From positions 4,256,001 to 4,320,000 of the forward strand of contig NZ_CP033875.1 in assembly GCF_002742645.2 (NCBI RefSeq): a DNA stretch of 64,000 nucleotides, written 5' to 3'. How positions within the stretch are numbered: the stretch's first letter is position 1; each line of letters begins with the position of its first letter. Source of the stretch: Caulobacter sp. FWC26 (lineage in GTDB: Bacteria; Pseudomonadota; Alphaproteobacteria; Caulobacterales; Caulobacteraceae). Below, piece by piece: positions 1 through 9,732 of this stretch. The translations under genes were made by a program, and so were the position numbers. Below the pieces are notes generated by a model. The model made no database searches and was not told the DNA's origin. It worked only from the letters and a program-made list of their open reading frames with translations.

Positions 1-782
1 CGCTGGGCGTCCAGGCCCTGGAAGACGCCGCTTTGAAGACCCTGGGCCGCAACCACGACGCCGACGCAGCACGGCGCGCCATCGCGGCGGCGACAAGGGC
101 CTTTCCGCGTCTGTCGATCGACCTGATCTACGCCCGTCCCGGTCAGACCGACGCAGCCTGGCGCACCGAGCTCGCCGAGGCCATCGCCTTGGGGCCGGAA
201 CACATTTCGCCCTACCAGCTGACCATCGAGCAAGGCACCGCCTTCGATCGCGCGGTCGGGCGCGGGACCCTCGTCGTGCCCGACGAAGACCTGGCCGCGA
301 CGCTGTTCGAAACCACCCAGGAAATGCTGGAAGCCAGCGACTTCGACGCCTACGAGGTTTCGAACCACGCCAGAGGCGAGCCCGCGCGCTCGCGCCACAA
401 CCTCGTCTACTGGCGCGGCGTCGACTATGTCGGCGTCGGCCCGGGGGCGCATGGTCGGCTGACGCTGGCCAACGGGCGGGCGGCCACCACCGCGCATCGC
501 GCGATCAAGGACTATGTCGTCGCCGTTCGCGAGCACGGCGTCGGCTTCGCGCGAGAGATTCTGGACCCGGAGGACATCGCCGAAGAGCGCCTGATCCTGG
601 GCCTGCGTATCGATGACGGCGTCAGCTTCGAGGAGCTTGCGCCGCTGGGCCTCACGCCGGATCTCGCCAAGGTTCGGGATCTGGTCGAAGCAGGATTGCT
701 GGTCGACGACCCAGGTCGCCTGCGCGCTACGCGCGCGGGCCGGCTGGTGCTTGATCGGCTGACAGGCGCGCTTGCGACCTGA
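1..782 (+). CDS. hemW: Radical SAM heme chaperone HemW, 5' end outside window
   Basis: C-terminal 259 residues of a HemW/HemN-like protein; the frame is open from base 3, so the gene starts upstream. Visible are the SAM-barrel strand LSIDLIYARPGQT, the ISPYQLTIE segment, YEVSNHA, and the HemN C-terminal domain (EERLILGLR near the end). The CxxxCxxC iron-sulfur motif would lie before the window. HemW hands heme to acceptor proteins; proteins of this type are often mislabelled as oxygen-independent coproporphyrinogen oxidase. The true HemN family is longer with a different N-terminus, so HemW is preferred. The stop lies one base before the rsmI ATG, suggesting co-transcription. Confidence 0.85.
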   Translation, partial: LGVQALEDAALKTLGRNHDADAARRAIAAATRAFPRLSIDLIYARPGQTDAAWRTELAEAIALGPEHISPYQLTIEQGTAFDRAVGRGTLVVPDEDLAATLFETTQEMLEASDFDAYEVSNHARGEPARSRHNLVYWRGVDYVGVGPGAHGRLTLANGRAATTAHRAIKDYVVAVREHGVGFAREILDPEDIAEERLILGLRIDDGVSFEELAPLGLTPDLAKVRDLVEAGLLVDDPGRLRATRAGRLVLDRLTGALAT

Positions 783-783
783 T

Positions 784-1689
784 ATGGGTTCACCACAAAC
801 GAAGGACCCCTCGCCCTTGAGCCGTCAGCTTCCTCCACCGGCCCTGTCCGACGCGCCCCTGGCGCCGGGCCTCTATCTGGTGGCGACGCCGATCGGCAAC
901 CTGCGCGACATCACCCTCCGGGCGCTGGACGTGCTGGCCGGCTGCGACCTGCTGCTGGCCGAGGACACCCGTGTAACCGGCAAACTGCTATCGGCCTACG
1001 GCATCCGAACCAAGCTGGAACGCCACGACGAGCACGTGGCCGAACGCGCGATACCTGGGATTCTCGAGCGCCTGGCCGCCGGCGAGCGCGTCGCCCTCGT
1101 CTCGGACGCCGGCACGCCGATGGTGTCCGACCCGGGTTATCGCCTGGCGCGGGAGGCCATCGCCGCCGGCCATAACGTGATCCCGATCCCCGGCGCCTCG
1201 GCCGCGCTCGCCGCCCTGACCCTGGCCGGCCTGCCGACCGAACGGTTCCTGTTCGCCGGCTTCCCGCCGCCGAAGAGCGCTGCCCGGCGGACCTTCTTCG
1301 AAGAGTTCGCCAACACCCGCGCCACCCTGATCATCTACGAAGGCGCTTCGCGGGTCGCCGACTGCCTGGCCGACATGGCGGTGGTGTTCGGTGGCGACCG
1401 CCCGGCCGCCGTCTGTCGCGAGCTCACCAAGCTCTACGAGACCTGCGTGAGAGGGCCGCTGAGCGACCTCGCTACCGATCCAAGGTTCGAGGCGCCCAAG
1501 GGCGAGATCGTGATCCTGGTCGGCCCCGGAACCGCGAAGGTCGCCAGCGCCGGAGACGCCGAAGCCGCTCTGCGCGAGGCCATGAGCCGCCTGCCGTTGG
1601 GCGAGGCCGCCTCAGAGGTGGCCAAAGCGCTGGGACTTTCCCGCAAGGACCTCTACCGTCAGGCCCTGTCGATGAAGGAACAGGCGTGA
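784..1689 (+). CDS. rsmI: 16S rRNA (cytidine(1402)-2'-O)-methyltransferase RsmI
   Basis: 301 residues, usual for the family. The tetrapyrrole-methylase fold is recognised by LVATPIGNLRDIT, LLLAEDTRVTGKLL, SDAGTPMVSDPGY and PIPGASAALAAL. The C-terminal RsmI helix-turn-helix (LPLGEAASEVAKALGLSRKDLYRQAL region) is present. The enzyme methylates the 2'-O of C1402 in the ribosomal decoding centre using SAM. The ATG at 784 was chosen because it starts one base after the hemW stop; an in-frame TTG at 772 would overlap hemW. It ends overlapping the next gene's start, so hemW, rsmI and the YraN gene are probably one transcript. Confidence 0.93.
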   Translation: MGSPQTKDPSPLSRQLPPPALSDAPLAPGLYLVATPIGNLRDITLRALDVLAGCDLLLAEDTRVTGKLLSAYGIRTKLERHDEHVAERAIPGILERLAAGERVALVSDAGTPMVSDPGYRLAREAIAAGHNVIPIPGASAALAALTLAGLPTERFLFAGFPPPKSAARRTFFEEFANTRATLIIYEGASRVADCLADMAVVFGGDRPAAVCRELTKLYETCVRGPLSDLATDPRFEAPKGEIVILVGPGTAKVASAGDAEAALREAMSRLPLGEAASEVAKALGLSRKDLYRQALSMKEQA

Positions 1690-2066
1690 TGACGTCCGGC
1701 GTCCGCCAGGCGCGCGGAACCGCCGCGCGCAAGGTCGGGCGGCGGGCCGAGGTGATCGCCGCGCTGTGGCTGATGGCGAAGGGCTATCGGATTCTCGGTT
1801 TTCGCCTGGCGACGCCGCTTGGGGAAATCGACCTCCTGGCGCAACGCGGCAAGGTGCTGGCCGTTATCGAGGTCAAGCAACGCCGGACGATCGAGGAAGC
1901 GCTGGACGCCGTGAAGCCCACTCAGAGGGAGCGCCTGCGTCGCGCCGCCGCCCACCTTTCTGCGCATCGGACGGGACTGCGCGATCTCCTCGTGCGACTG
2001 GACCTGATCGCGATCGCCCCCGGGCGGCCGCCTCGCCACCTGCCCGACGCCTGGCGCGGGGCCTGA
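1689..2066 (+). CDS. YraN/UPF0102 family endonuclease-like protein
   Basis: 125 residues with the UPF0102 core: RKVGRRAEVIAALWL, then LGEIDLLAQRGKVLAVIEVKQR. The D...EVK pattern is that of restriction-endonuclease-fold nucleases, so a DNA-processing role is likely, but no substrate can be read from sequence. The gene next to rsmI is commonly yraN in proteobacteria. Either the GTG at 1686 (4-base overlap with the rsmI stop) or the ATG at 1689 (1-base overlap) could be used; a GAAGGA stretch lies just upstream of both. Translation is therefore likely coupled to rsmI. Confidence 0.85.
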   Translation: MTSGVRQARGTAARKVGRRAEVIAALWLMAKGYRILGFRLATPLGEIDLLAQRGKVLAVIEVKQRRTIEEALDAVKPTQRERLRRAAAHLSAHRTGLRDLLVRLDLIAIAPGRPPRHLPDAWRGA

Positions 2067-2067
2067 C

Positions 2068-2883
2068 ATGACGCGAGAAGAGGCCGAAGAGATTCTGACC
2101 AAGGCTGGCGAGGGGCCCGACGACGGCTTTCCGCTGTTCGAGGCCGCCTTGGCCTGCGCCGTGCACGACGATCCCAGCCGCGACACCAAGGCCGCGATTG
2201 ATCTGGCCAACGACGCCGTGGAACGCCTGCGCCGCCGCGCCGAGACCGAGTCACCCGAGGAGGCCGTGGCTGAGACCCTGGCCGGCGACCTGCGCTTGAC
2301 GGGGGACGTGATCACCTACGACCATCCGGACAACGCCGACGTCATCGCTATCGCCCACCGCCGCAAGGGGCTGCCGGTCGCGCTGGGCGTCTTCTATCTG
2401 CACGCGGCCCGCGCGGCCGGGCTGGAGCTCTACGGCGTCGACTTTCCCGGTCACTTCCTGCTGCGCATCGAGACCGAAGAAGGTCCGCTGGCGCTGGACC
2501 CGTTCAGCGAAGGACGGGTCGTGCTGCCGTCCGAACTGTCACGCCGCGCCCTGCGCACGGGCCTGATGCCGGATGTCGCCGCGCGGCTTGAGCTCCTGAT
2601 GGCCCCGATCAGCGACCGCGCCGTTCTGATCCGCCTGCAGAACAACATCTTCGCCCGCGCCCAGCAGGCCAAGGACTGGCCGCGCGCCGAGCGCTCCGCC
2701 CTGCGGCGCGCCCTGCTGAACCCGGCTGATCACCGTCCCTGGCTGGACGTCGCGGCGGCGCGCGAAGGCCAAGGCGCCTTGGCGGGCGCGCTGCAGGCGC
2801 TCTCGCGCGCGCAAGTCCTCGACGGCGGCGCGGCGATCGCGGCGCGGGCGGCGCGCGAACGGGTTCGGCTGCGCTTGAACTAG
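2068..2883 (+). CDS. SirB1 family protein (transglutaminase-like plus TPR)
   Basis: 271 residues. An N-terminal helical part is followed by a SirB1/transglutaminase-like core at about residues 90-165 (DVIAIAHRRKGLPVALGVFYL, GVDFPGHFLLRIE, LALDPFSEGR). TPR-like helices follow (QAKDWPRAERSALRRALLNP and the next repeat). The conserved PGHF and LDPF motifs fit the family. Some relatives are annotated as regulators or protein-complex scaffolds; no catalytic activity is established. It starts one base after the yraN stop, so it continues the same operon. Confidence 0.82.
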   Translation: MTREEAEEILTKAGEGPDDGFPLFEAALACAVHDDPSRDTKAAIDLANDAVERLRRRAETESPEEAVAETLAGDLRLTGDVITYDHPDNADVIAIAHRRKGLPVALGVFYLHAARAAGLELYGVDFPGHFLLRIETEEGPLALDPFSEGRVVLPSELSRRALRTGLMPDVAARLELLMAPISDRAVLIRLQNNIFARAQQAKDWPRAERSALRRALLNPADHRPWLDVAAAREGQGALAGALQALSRAQVLDGGAAIAARAARERVRLRLN

Positions 2884-2937
2884 CGTTCCAGCCAAAACGG
2901 CTTAACTAGGCTCCAGAGCCGAACCCCAGGAGCCCCC

Positions 2938-3891
<954 letters not shown>

Positions 3892-3921
3892 CTCTACGTA
3901 AACATCGAGATTTCCCGAAAC

Positions 3922-3936
3922 GTTCGTTTTTCGTTC
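3922..3936 (+). promoter_or_regulatory. SOS (LexA) box upstream of comM
   Basis: GTTCGTTTTTCGTTC is an exact match to the direct-repeat LexA box of alphaproteobacteria (GTTC-N7-GTTC). It lies 64 bases before the comM ATG, a usual operator position, in the only long AT-richer gap of this region. This suggests DNA-damage induction of comM. The match is seen directly; regulation is inferred. Confidence 0.8.
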
Positions 3937-3999
3937 TTGCTCCATTTCGCAAGATGTGTTGCTCCTTGTGGATAAGTTGATGTTCCTCAAGGAGTTACG

Positions 4000-5544
4000 A
4001 TGGCCGCCAGGGTCGTCACAGTCGCGTTCGAAGGCGTCGAGGCCCGCCGGGTCGACGTGGAGGTCCAACTGACGACCGGCCAGCACGCGTTCGTGGTGGT
4101 CGGGCTGGCCGACAAGGCTGTCGCCGAAAGCCGTGAACGGGTGCGCGGCGCCTTTGCAGGCCTCGGCCTGTCGCTTCCCGGCAAGCGCATCGTCGCCAAC
4201 CTGGCGCCCGCCGACATGCCCAAGGAGGGCACGCACTTCGACCTGCCGATCGCCCTCGCGGTCATGGCCGCGCTCGGCGTCATCCCCCTGGACGCCCTGG
4301 ACGGCTGGGCGGCCATGGGTGAGCTGTCGCTGGACGGCCGCATCGTCCCGGCCGCTGGCGCGCTTCCGGCCGCTATGGCGGCGGGCGCCATGGACCTTGG
4401 GCTCATCTGCCCCGAGGCCTCGGGGCCGGAAGCGGCCTGGGCGGGCGGCACGCGCATTCTGGCGCCCCGCTCGCTGGTGGCGCTGATCAATCACTTCCGA
4501 GGAAGCCAGATCCTGTCGGCGCCGACGCCGGGGCCCATTATCGAGGGCGAGCGGCCCAAGGACCTGCGTGATGTGAAGGGCCAGGAAAACGCCAAGCGCG
4601 CCCTGGAGATCGCGGCGGCCGGCGGTCACAACCTGCTGTTCTCCGGCCCGCCGGGCTCGGGCAAGTCGATGCTGGCCCAGCGCCTGCCGGGCCTCCTGCC
4701 ACCCCTGACCTCCGCCGAGTTGCTGGAGACGTCGATGGTTCACTCGGTGGCGGGACTGATCGCGCGCGGAACCCTGACCCGCGCGCGCCCTTTCCGTGCG
4801 CCGCATCACAGCGCCAGCATGGCCGCCCTGACCGGCGGCGGCCACCGCGCCAAGCCGGGCGAGGTCTCGTTGGCGCACAATGGCGTGCTGTTTCTCGATG
4901 AGCTGCCCGAGTTCGGGGTGCAGGCGTTGGACAGCCTGCGGGGCCCGTTGGAGACCGGCGAGGTGATGGTCGCCCGCGCCAACGCCCATGTGCGCTATCC
5001 GGCCAAGGTGCAGTTGGTGGCGGCGATGAATCCCTGCCGCTGTGGTCATGGCGGCCCCGGGCGTGGCGCTTGCGGCAAGGCGCCCCGGTGCCAGAAGGAC
5101 TATCAGGGACGCGTCTCGGGTCCCTTGATGGACCGCATCGACCTCGCCGTCGACATGCCCGCCGTCACCGCCGCCGATCTGGCCCTGCCGCCGCCCGTCG
5201 AAGGATCGGCCGAAGCCGCCGCCCGCGTGGCGCGGGCCCGAAATCTGCAGCTCGAACGCGCCGAGGCGCTAGGCGCCGCCGAGGGTCTGAACGGCCGCGC
5301 CGAGGGCGCCTTTCTTGAGAAGATCGCAGGCCTCGACACCGCCGGCCGCGACCTACTGTCCCGCGCCGCCGAGGCCGGACGCATCAGCGCGCGGGGCTGG
5401 ACCCGGGTGCTGCGTCTGTCGCGGACCATCGCCGACCTAGAAGGTGCGGAAGGCGTCAAGCGGGTCCATGTCGCCGAGGCCCTCGCCTATCGCCGCACAA
5501 CTCCAGCGGGCGAAGAAAGCTATGCGGCGGCCGGTCCAGCTTGA
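4000..5544 (+). CDS. comM: YifB/ComM family AAA+ ATPase (Mg-chelatase-like)
   Basis: 514 residues with the three-part ComM layout. The N-terminal ChlI/Lon-like domain covers about residues 1-165. The AAA+ core has Walker A GPPGSGKSMLAQRLPG and Walker B VLFLDELPEF. The C-terminal Mg_chelatase domain includes MNPCRCGHGGPGRGACG, a cysteine-rich zinc-type insert. Family knowledge: ComM is a hexameric helicase promoting branch migration of incoming single-stranded DNA during natural transformation. An AAGGAG site precedes the ATG. The SOS box at 3922-3936 suggests it belongs to the DNA-damage regulon here, implying a recombination or repair role. Confidence 0.9.
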   Translation: MAARVVTVAFEGVEARRVDVEVQLTTGQHAFVVVGLADKAVAESRERVRGAFAGLGLSLPGKRIVANLAPADMPKEGTHFDLPIALAVMAALGVIPLDALDGWAAMGELSLDGRIVPAAGALPAAMAAGAMDLGLICPEASGPEAAWAGGTRILAPRSLVALINHFRGSQILSAPTPGPIIEGERPKDLRDVKGQENAKRALEIAAAGGHNLLFSGPPGSGKSMLAQRLPGLLPPLTSAELLETSMVHSVAGLIARGTLTRARPFRAPHHSASMAALTGGGHRAKPGEVSLAHNGVLFLDELPEFGVQALDSLRGPLETGEVMVARANAHVRYPAKVQLVAAMNPCRCGHGGPGRGACGKAPRCQKDYQGRVSGPLMDRIDLAVDMPAVTAADLALPPPVEGSAEAAARVARARNLQLERAEALGAAEGLNGRAEGAFLEKIAGLDTAGRDLLSRAAEAGRISARGWTRVLRLSRTIADLEGAEGVKRVHVAEALAYRRTTPAGEESYAAAGPA

Positions 5545-5580
5545 CCGCCCGTTAAGCCGGGCCCGTTAGGCTTGGCCCCT

Positions 5581-7125
5581 ATGAGCGAAACCCGATCCGA
5601 CGACCGCCATCCCAGCGTGACGCCCGAGCAGCTGGCGACGCTGAGCCATGAGTTCCGCACGCCGCTGAACGGCGTGCTGGGCATGGCGCGCCTCCTGGAG
5701 AACACAAAGCTGACGGCCGAGCAGCGTTCCTACGTGACGGCGCTGCGCGAGAGCGGCGACCACCTGCTGTCGCTGGTCAATGACGTGCTGCATTTCGCCC
5801 GCCTAGGCGCGGCCGCGATCGAGCTCTCACTGGCCCCGGTCGATATCGAGAGCCTGCTGCGTCAGGTCGCCGAACTGATGAGCCCGCGCGCCCATGAAAA
5901 GGGCGTCGAGATCGCTTGGGCCGTCTCGACGCCCCTGCCCTCCATCCTCGCGGACGAAGGTCGGCTGCGACAGATCCTGCTGAATTTCGCCGGCAACGCC
6001 GTGAAATTCACCGAGACAGGCGGCGTGCTGTTGACCGCCAGCGCCTTGGACGGGGGGCGCATCCGCTTCTCGGTGGCCGACACCGGCCCAGGCGTCGCGC
6101 CCGAGGCCCGGGCCCGCATCTTCGAGGCCTTCGTCCAGACCGACATCACCCACGCCACCCAGTTGGGGGGTGCGGGCCTGGGCCTGGCCATCGTCTCCCG
6201 CCTCTCGGCGGCCATGGGTGGCGAGGTCGGCGTCGGGGGCGAGCTGGGCCAGGGCGCAGAATTCTGGTTCGAGGCGCCGTTCGCGCCGGCCGCGCCGCCC
6301 GCTCGCGCGACACCGCTCGCGGGCCAGGACGTCGCCGTCGTCTCGCCCAACGCGATCGTGCGCGCCGCCACGGTGCGCCAGATCGAGGCGGCCGGCGGTC
6401 GCGCCCATTCCGCCGTCGACGTCGACGCCGCGCTGGCCGGCGCTCCGGCCGACGCCGTGCTGCTGATCGACGCGGCGCTTTCGGGGCCGGACGGAGCCCT
6501 GACACCGCCCGCCGGGCGCCAGTCGGTCGTGCTTTTGACCCCCGAACAGCGCGACTGCATAGACCGCCTGAAGGCCGCCGGCTTCTCGGGCTATCTGATC
6601 AAGCCGTTGCGCGCGGCCTCCCTGGTCGCCCAGGTGCTGAAAGCCTCGACCGCCGGCGGCGTCGCCGAGGACGAACCCGCCCACGACGACCGCATCGCCG
6701 GCGCGGTCGCCACCGGCGCGCGGGTGCTCCTGGCCGAAGACAATCCGATCAACGCCCTCTTGGCCCGCACCCTCCTGGAGCGCGAGGGCTGCAAGGTCGA
6801 CCGCGTCGCCGACGGCGAACAGGCCGTCGCCGCCGCTTCGGGCGGGGTCTACGACCTGATTCTGATGGACCTGCGCATGCCCGGTCTGACGGGGATCGAG
6901 GCGGCCAGGACCCTCCGGACCAAGGGCGTGGCTACGCCGATCGCCGCCTTGACCGCCGACGCCTTCGACGAGGACCGCCGCACCTGCCTGGCGGCCGGCA
7001 TGGACGACTTCCTGGTCAAGCCCCTGACCCAAGAGGCGCTACGCGAGACGCTCAGGCGCTGGACCACGGGCGGTCCCTCGGGTGTCTGGACGAAACCCGC
7101 GACGCGAGCCAAGGTCGCCGGCTGA
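5581..7125 (+). CDS. shkA: Soluble hybrid histidine kinase ShkA
   Basis: 514 residues with no signal peptide or membrane segment. Domain order: DHp (LSHEFRTPLNG, phosphorylated His is residue 23); HATPase with N box NAVKFTETGG, G1 DTGPGV and G2 GAGLGLAI; a degenerate receiver at about 250-350; a linker with DDR at 369-371; and a true receiver with acceptor Asp at 430 (LILMDLRMP). In C. crescentus, ShkA feeds the ShpA-TacA phosphorelay for stalk formation, and c-di-GMP binding to the pseudo-receiver releases the kinase. From memory, R324, Y338, the DDR motif and D430 are the published key positions, and all match by number here. The ATG at 5581 gives His23; an upstream TTG at 5572 would not. 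Confidence 0.93.
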   Translation: MSETRSDDRHPSVTPEQLATLSHEFRTPLNGVLGMARLLENTKLTAEQRSYVTALRESGDHLLSLVNDVLHFARLGAAAIELSLAPVDIESLLRQVAELMSPRAHEKGVEIAWAVSTPLPSILADEGRLRQILLNFAGNAVKFTETGGVLLTASALDGGRIRFSVADTGPGVAPEARARIFEAFVQTDITHATQLGGAGLGLAIVSRLSAAMGGEVGVGGELGQGAEFWFEAPFAPAAPPARATPLAGQDVAVVSPNAIVRAATVRQIEAAGGRAHSAVDVDAALAGAPADAVLLIDAALSGPDGALTPPAGRQSVVLLTPEQRDCIDRLKAAGFSGYLIKPLRAASLVAQVLKASTAGGVAEDEPAHDDRIAGAVATGARVLLAEDNPINALLARTLLEREGCKVDRVADGEQAVAAASGGVYDLILMDLRMPGLTGIEAARTLRTKGVATPIAALTADAFDEDRRTCLAAGMDDFLVKPLTQEALRETLRRWTTGGPSGVWTKPATRAKVAG

Positions 7126-7158
7126 TACGGGGGTGTCCCCCGCTGGGGGATCGCCGCC

Positions 7159-8847
7159 GTGACCAATCAAGCCGAGACACCCGAGGCTCCGCAAAAGAAG
7201 ACCCTGCTGCAAACCCTCGCCTTCTTCGGCGAGCGGCGCAGTCTGGTGATGCTGGGCCTGGGCTTCGCCTCGGGTCTCCCGTTCATGCTCATCTTCGACA
7301 CCCTGTCGCTTTGGCTGCGCGACGCGGGTCTGTCTTTGGCCGTGATCGGCTTTTTCAGCCTGGCGACCCTGTCGTTCTCCTTCAAGTTCCTGTGGGCCCC
7401 CCTGATCGACCGCACCACGGTGCCCGTTCTGCACCGGCTTCTGGGTCATCGCCGCGCCTGGATGCTGGTGTTCCAGACCGTGATGGTGCTGGGCCTCTGG
7501 ACGATCTCGACCATGAACCCGCTCAACCAGCTAGGCTTCTTGGCGGCGGCGGCCGTGACGGTCGGTTTCGCCACCGCCTCGCACGATATCGTCATCGACG
7601 CCTGGCGCATCGAGGTCGCCAACGCGGAAGAGCAAGGCCCCATGGTCGTCGCTTACCAATGGGGCTACCGCGTCGCCATGATCGTCGCCGGGGCGGGACC
7701 GCTGCTGCTAGCCGAGCGGTTTGGCTGGAATCTATCCTATGCGGCGATGGGCCTGATCGTGGGCCTCGGCGTATTGGCCACGCTGTGCGCCCCGCGCGAG
7801 GCCGAGCACATCATCCGCCCGATCCCGACCGACGATGTCGAGCAGTCGAAGGCTCTAGAAGTCGTCGAATGGCTTGCACGGCTGGCCATCCTGCTGCTTG
7901 GCGCTCTGGCGCTTGGCTCAGGCTTGTCCGGCGACGCGACCCTGCTCTCCAAGCTCGTTGGCGGCGAAGCCCTGGCCGAGGCCTGGACCGCCAAGCCGAA
8001 CGGCGTCTGGCTACAGTTGGTGGGCGTCGCGGTCGGCCTCGCCATCGTCGTAGTCGCCGCCTGGCCGATTCCAAAGGTCCGCACCAAGCCCGGCGTCTAC
8101 ATGTCCAAAGCGTTCGGCGAACCGCTGGGCGAGTTTCTGACCCGCTTTCACGGTGTGGCTGGCCTGATCCTGGCGGCGATCTGCGTCTATCGGGTCTCGG
8201 ACTTCGTGCTGAACATCATGAATCCGTTCTACCGCGACATGGGCTTCACGCTCACCGAGATCGCCGAGATCCGGAAGGTGTTTGGCATCATCGCCTCGAT
8301 GGCCGGCGTGTTCCTGGGCGGGGTGATCGTCGCGAGACTGGGTCTGATAAAGGCTCTGGTCATCGGGGCTTTCGCTCAGCCGCTCAGCAACCTGATGTTC
8401 GCGCTGCTGGCGATGAGCGGGCACAATACCGGGATGCTGTTCGCCTCGATCTGCCTGGACAACATCGCCGGCGGCATCGCGGGCACGGCGTTGATCGCCT
8501 ACATGTCCAGCCTGACCAGTGCGGGCTTCACGGCCACGCAGTACGCGTTGTTCTCCTCGCTCTATGCCCTGCCCGGCAAGCTGATCGCCTCGCAGTCGGG
8601 GCGGATCGTAGAAGCGTCGGCCAAGGCGGCCGAGAGCGGCGGATTCACGGCGCCGCTCAAGGCCCTGTTCACCCGCCTGCCGCCCGAGAGCTTCACCGCC
8701 GCCGGCGCCAAACTGGGGGTCAGCGCGCCCGCCATGGCGGCCGGCTATACGGCCTTCTTCATCTACACGGCGCTGATCGGTGTGGTCGCGATAGTGCTGT
8801 CGTTCATGGTGGCGGCCCGCCAGGGAAAGACGCTGACGGCGTCTTAG
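7159..8847 (+). CDS. ampG: AmpG-type muropeptide permease (MFS)
   Basis: 562 residues starting at a GTG, with about 12 or more hydrophobic segments. AmpG hallmarks are present: GFASGLPFMLIFDTLSLWLRD, FKFLWAPLIDR, LGHRRAWML and ASHDIVIDAWRIE. AmpG imports anhydro-muropeptides across the inner membrane for cell-wall recycling, which in some bacteria also governs beta-lactamase induction. The larger size compared with the roughly 490-residue E. coli protein comes from a longer central loop (about residues 230-310) and the C-terminal region. It lies 33 bases after shkA. Confidence 0.88.
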   Translation: MTNQAETPEAPQKKTLLQTLAFFGERRSLVMLGLGFASGLPFMLIFDTLSLWLRDAGLSLAVIGFFSLATLSFSFKFLWAPLIDRTTVPVLHRLLGHRRAWMLVFQTVMVLGLWTISTMNPLNQLGFLAAAAVTVGFATASHDIVIDAWRIEVANAEEQGPMVVAYQWGYRVAMIVAGAGPLLLAERFGWNLSYAAMGLIVGLGVLATLCAPREAEHIIRPIPTDDVEQSKALEVVEWLARLAILLLGALALGSGLSGDATLLSKLVGGEALAEAWTAKPNGVWLQLVGVAVGLAIVVVAAWPIPKVRTKPGVYMSKAFGEPLGEFLTRFHGVAGLILAAICVYRVSDFVLNIMNPFYRDMGFTLTEIAEIRKVFGIIASMAGVFLGGVIVARLGLIKALVIGAFAQPLSNLMFALLAMSGHNTGMLFASICLDNIAGGIAGTALIAYMSSLTSAGFTATQYALFSSLYALPGKLIASQSGRIVEASAKAAESGGFTAPLKALFTRLPPESFTAAGAKLGVSAPAMAAGYTAFFIYTALIGVVAIVLSFMVAARQGKTLTAS

Positions 8848-8856
8848 AAGGCTTCT

Positions 8857-8866
8857 GGGGGGGGGG
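8857..8866. repeat. G10 homopolymer tract
   Basis: Ten consecutive G between the convergent ampG and protease genes, 9 bases past the ampG stop and 7 bases past the protease stop. It is outside both frames. Such a run is prone to slippage or sequencing error. Confidence 0.8.
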
Positions 8867-8873
8867 AAATGCC

Positions 8874-9707
8874 CTAAACCGCCAGACACACCACCTGCGC
8901 CACCCGCAGGTCGCGGCGCAGGCCGTCGGCGACACGACCGTAGTTCTCGGTGGTGATCGGTTCGCTGGGCGCGAATTCAGAGGCTGCGGGACGGCGGCGC
9001 GAACCGAGGACGGCCTTCAGGGTTTCGGGCGCGGTCGTGTAGATGCGGCCGCGACGGGGGGCCTCGGCCACCGTGACGCCGATCACCCGGCCGGCGCTGT
9101 CGAGAGCGGGCGCGCCGGAGAGGCCCGAAAGCGTGCCCTTCAGCGTATCGGTGCGGCCGACTTCGGCCCAGACCAGCACGGGCTCGGTGCGCGCGCCCCG
9201 GCCATGAACGACCAGGTTCTCCCGACCCAGCAGGCGCGAGGCGGCCTCGCCCGGATGGCCTTGGGGAAAACCAGGATGATAGGCCCGCGCGCCACGCCGC
9301 AGCGGCTGGTCGATACCCAGCGGAACGGCCGGCGCGCCGCCTTCGGTCGTCAGCACGGCGGCGTCGGCGCGGGTGTCGACATGGACCTTGGCGGCGACCC
9401 CGCGTCCGTCCGCCACCACGATCGCCGCCTGCTTGCAGCCGTCGACCACATGGCGAGCCGTCAGCCACACGCCGTCATCGCCGACCGAAAAGGCGGTTCC
9501 CGAACCCGGAGAGGGCTTGTCGGGCACCTGCACCACGATCGAGGGATCGAACGGCGAGGACGGCCCCAGCGGCAAGCCCTCCTCGCCCGGCACCGGCGGC
9601 GGTGGCGGTGGCGCGTCGGACCGTTCCTGACGACCGACAGCGACGATCACCAGGGCGCTGACCGCCGCAGCATAGACCAGCCAGTCGGGAAGCTTGGGGA
9701 AATGCAC
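8874..9707 (-). CDS. Membrane-anchored trypsin-like serine protease
   Basis: 277 residues. An N-terminal hydrophobic anchor (YAAAVSALVIVAV, about residues 11-24) is followed by a proline-rich linker and a chymotrypsin-fold domain. The probable triad is His in WLTARHVVDG, Asp in TRADAAVL and Ser in LSGLSGAPALDS. The protease domain therefore probably faces the periplasm. It resembles trypsin-like proteases lacking a PDZ domain, so it is not a classical DegP/DegS. Substrate unknown. It heads the next reverse gene by 25 bases but has an independent-looking 5' region. Confidence 0.8.
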   Translation of the reverse strand: MHFPKLPDWLVYAAAVSALVIVAVGRQERSDAPPPPPPVPGEEGLPLGPSSPFDPSIVVQVPDKPSPGSGTAFSVGDDGVWLTARHVVDGCKQAAIVVADGRGVAAKVHVDTRADAAVLTTEGGAPAVPLGIDQPLRRGARAYHPGFPQGHPGEAASRLLGRENLVVHGRGARTEPVLVWAEVGRTDTLKGTLSGLSGAPALDSAGRVIGVTVAEAPRRGRIYTTAPETLKAVLGSRRRPAASEFAPSEPITTENYGRVADGLRRDLRVAQVVCLAV

Positions 9708-9732
9708 CGGACGACCTCCGGGCTCGATCTTA

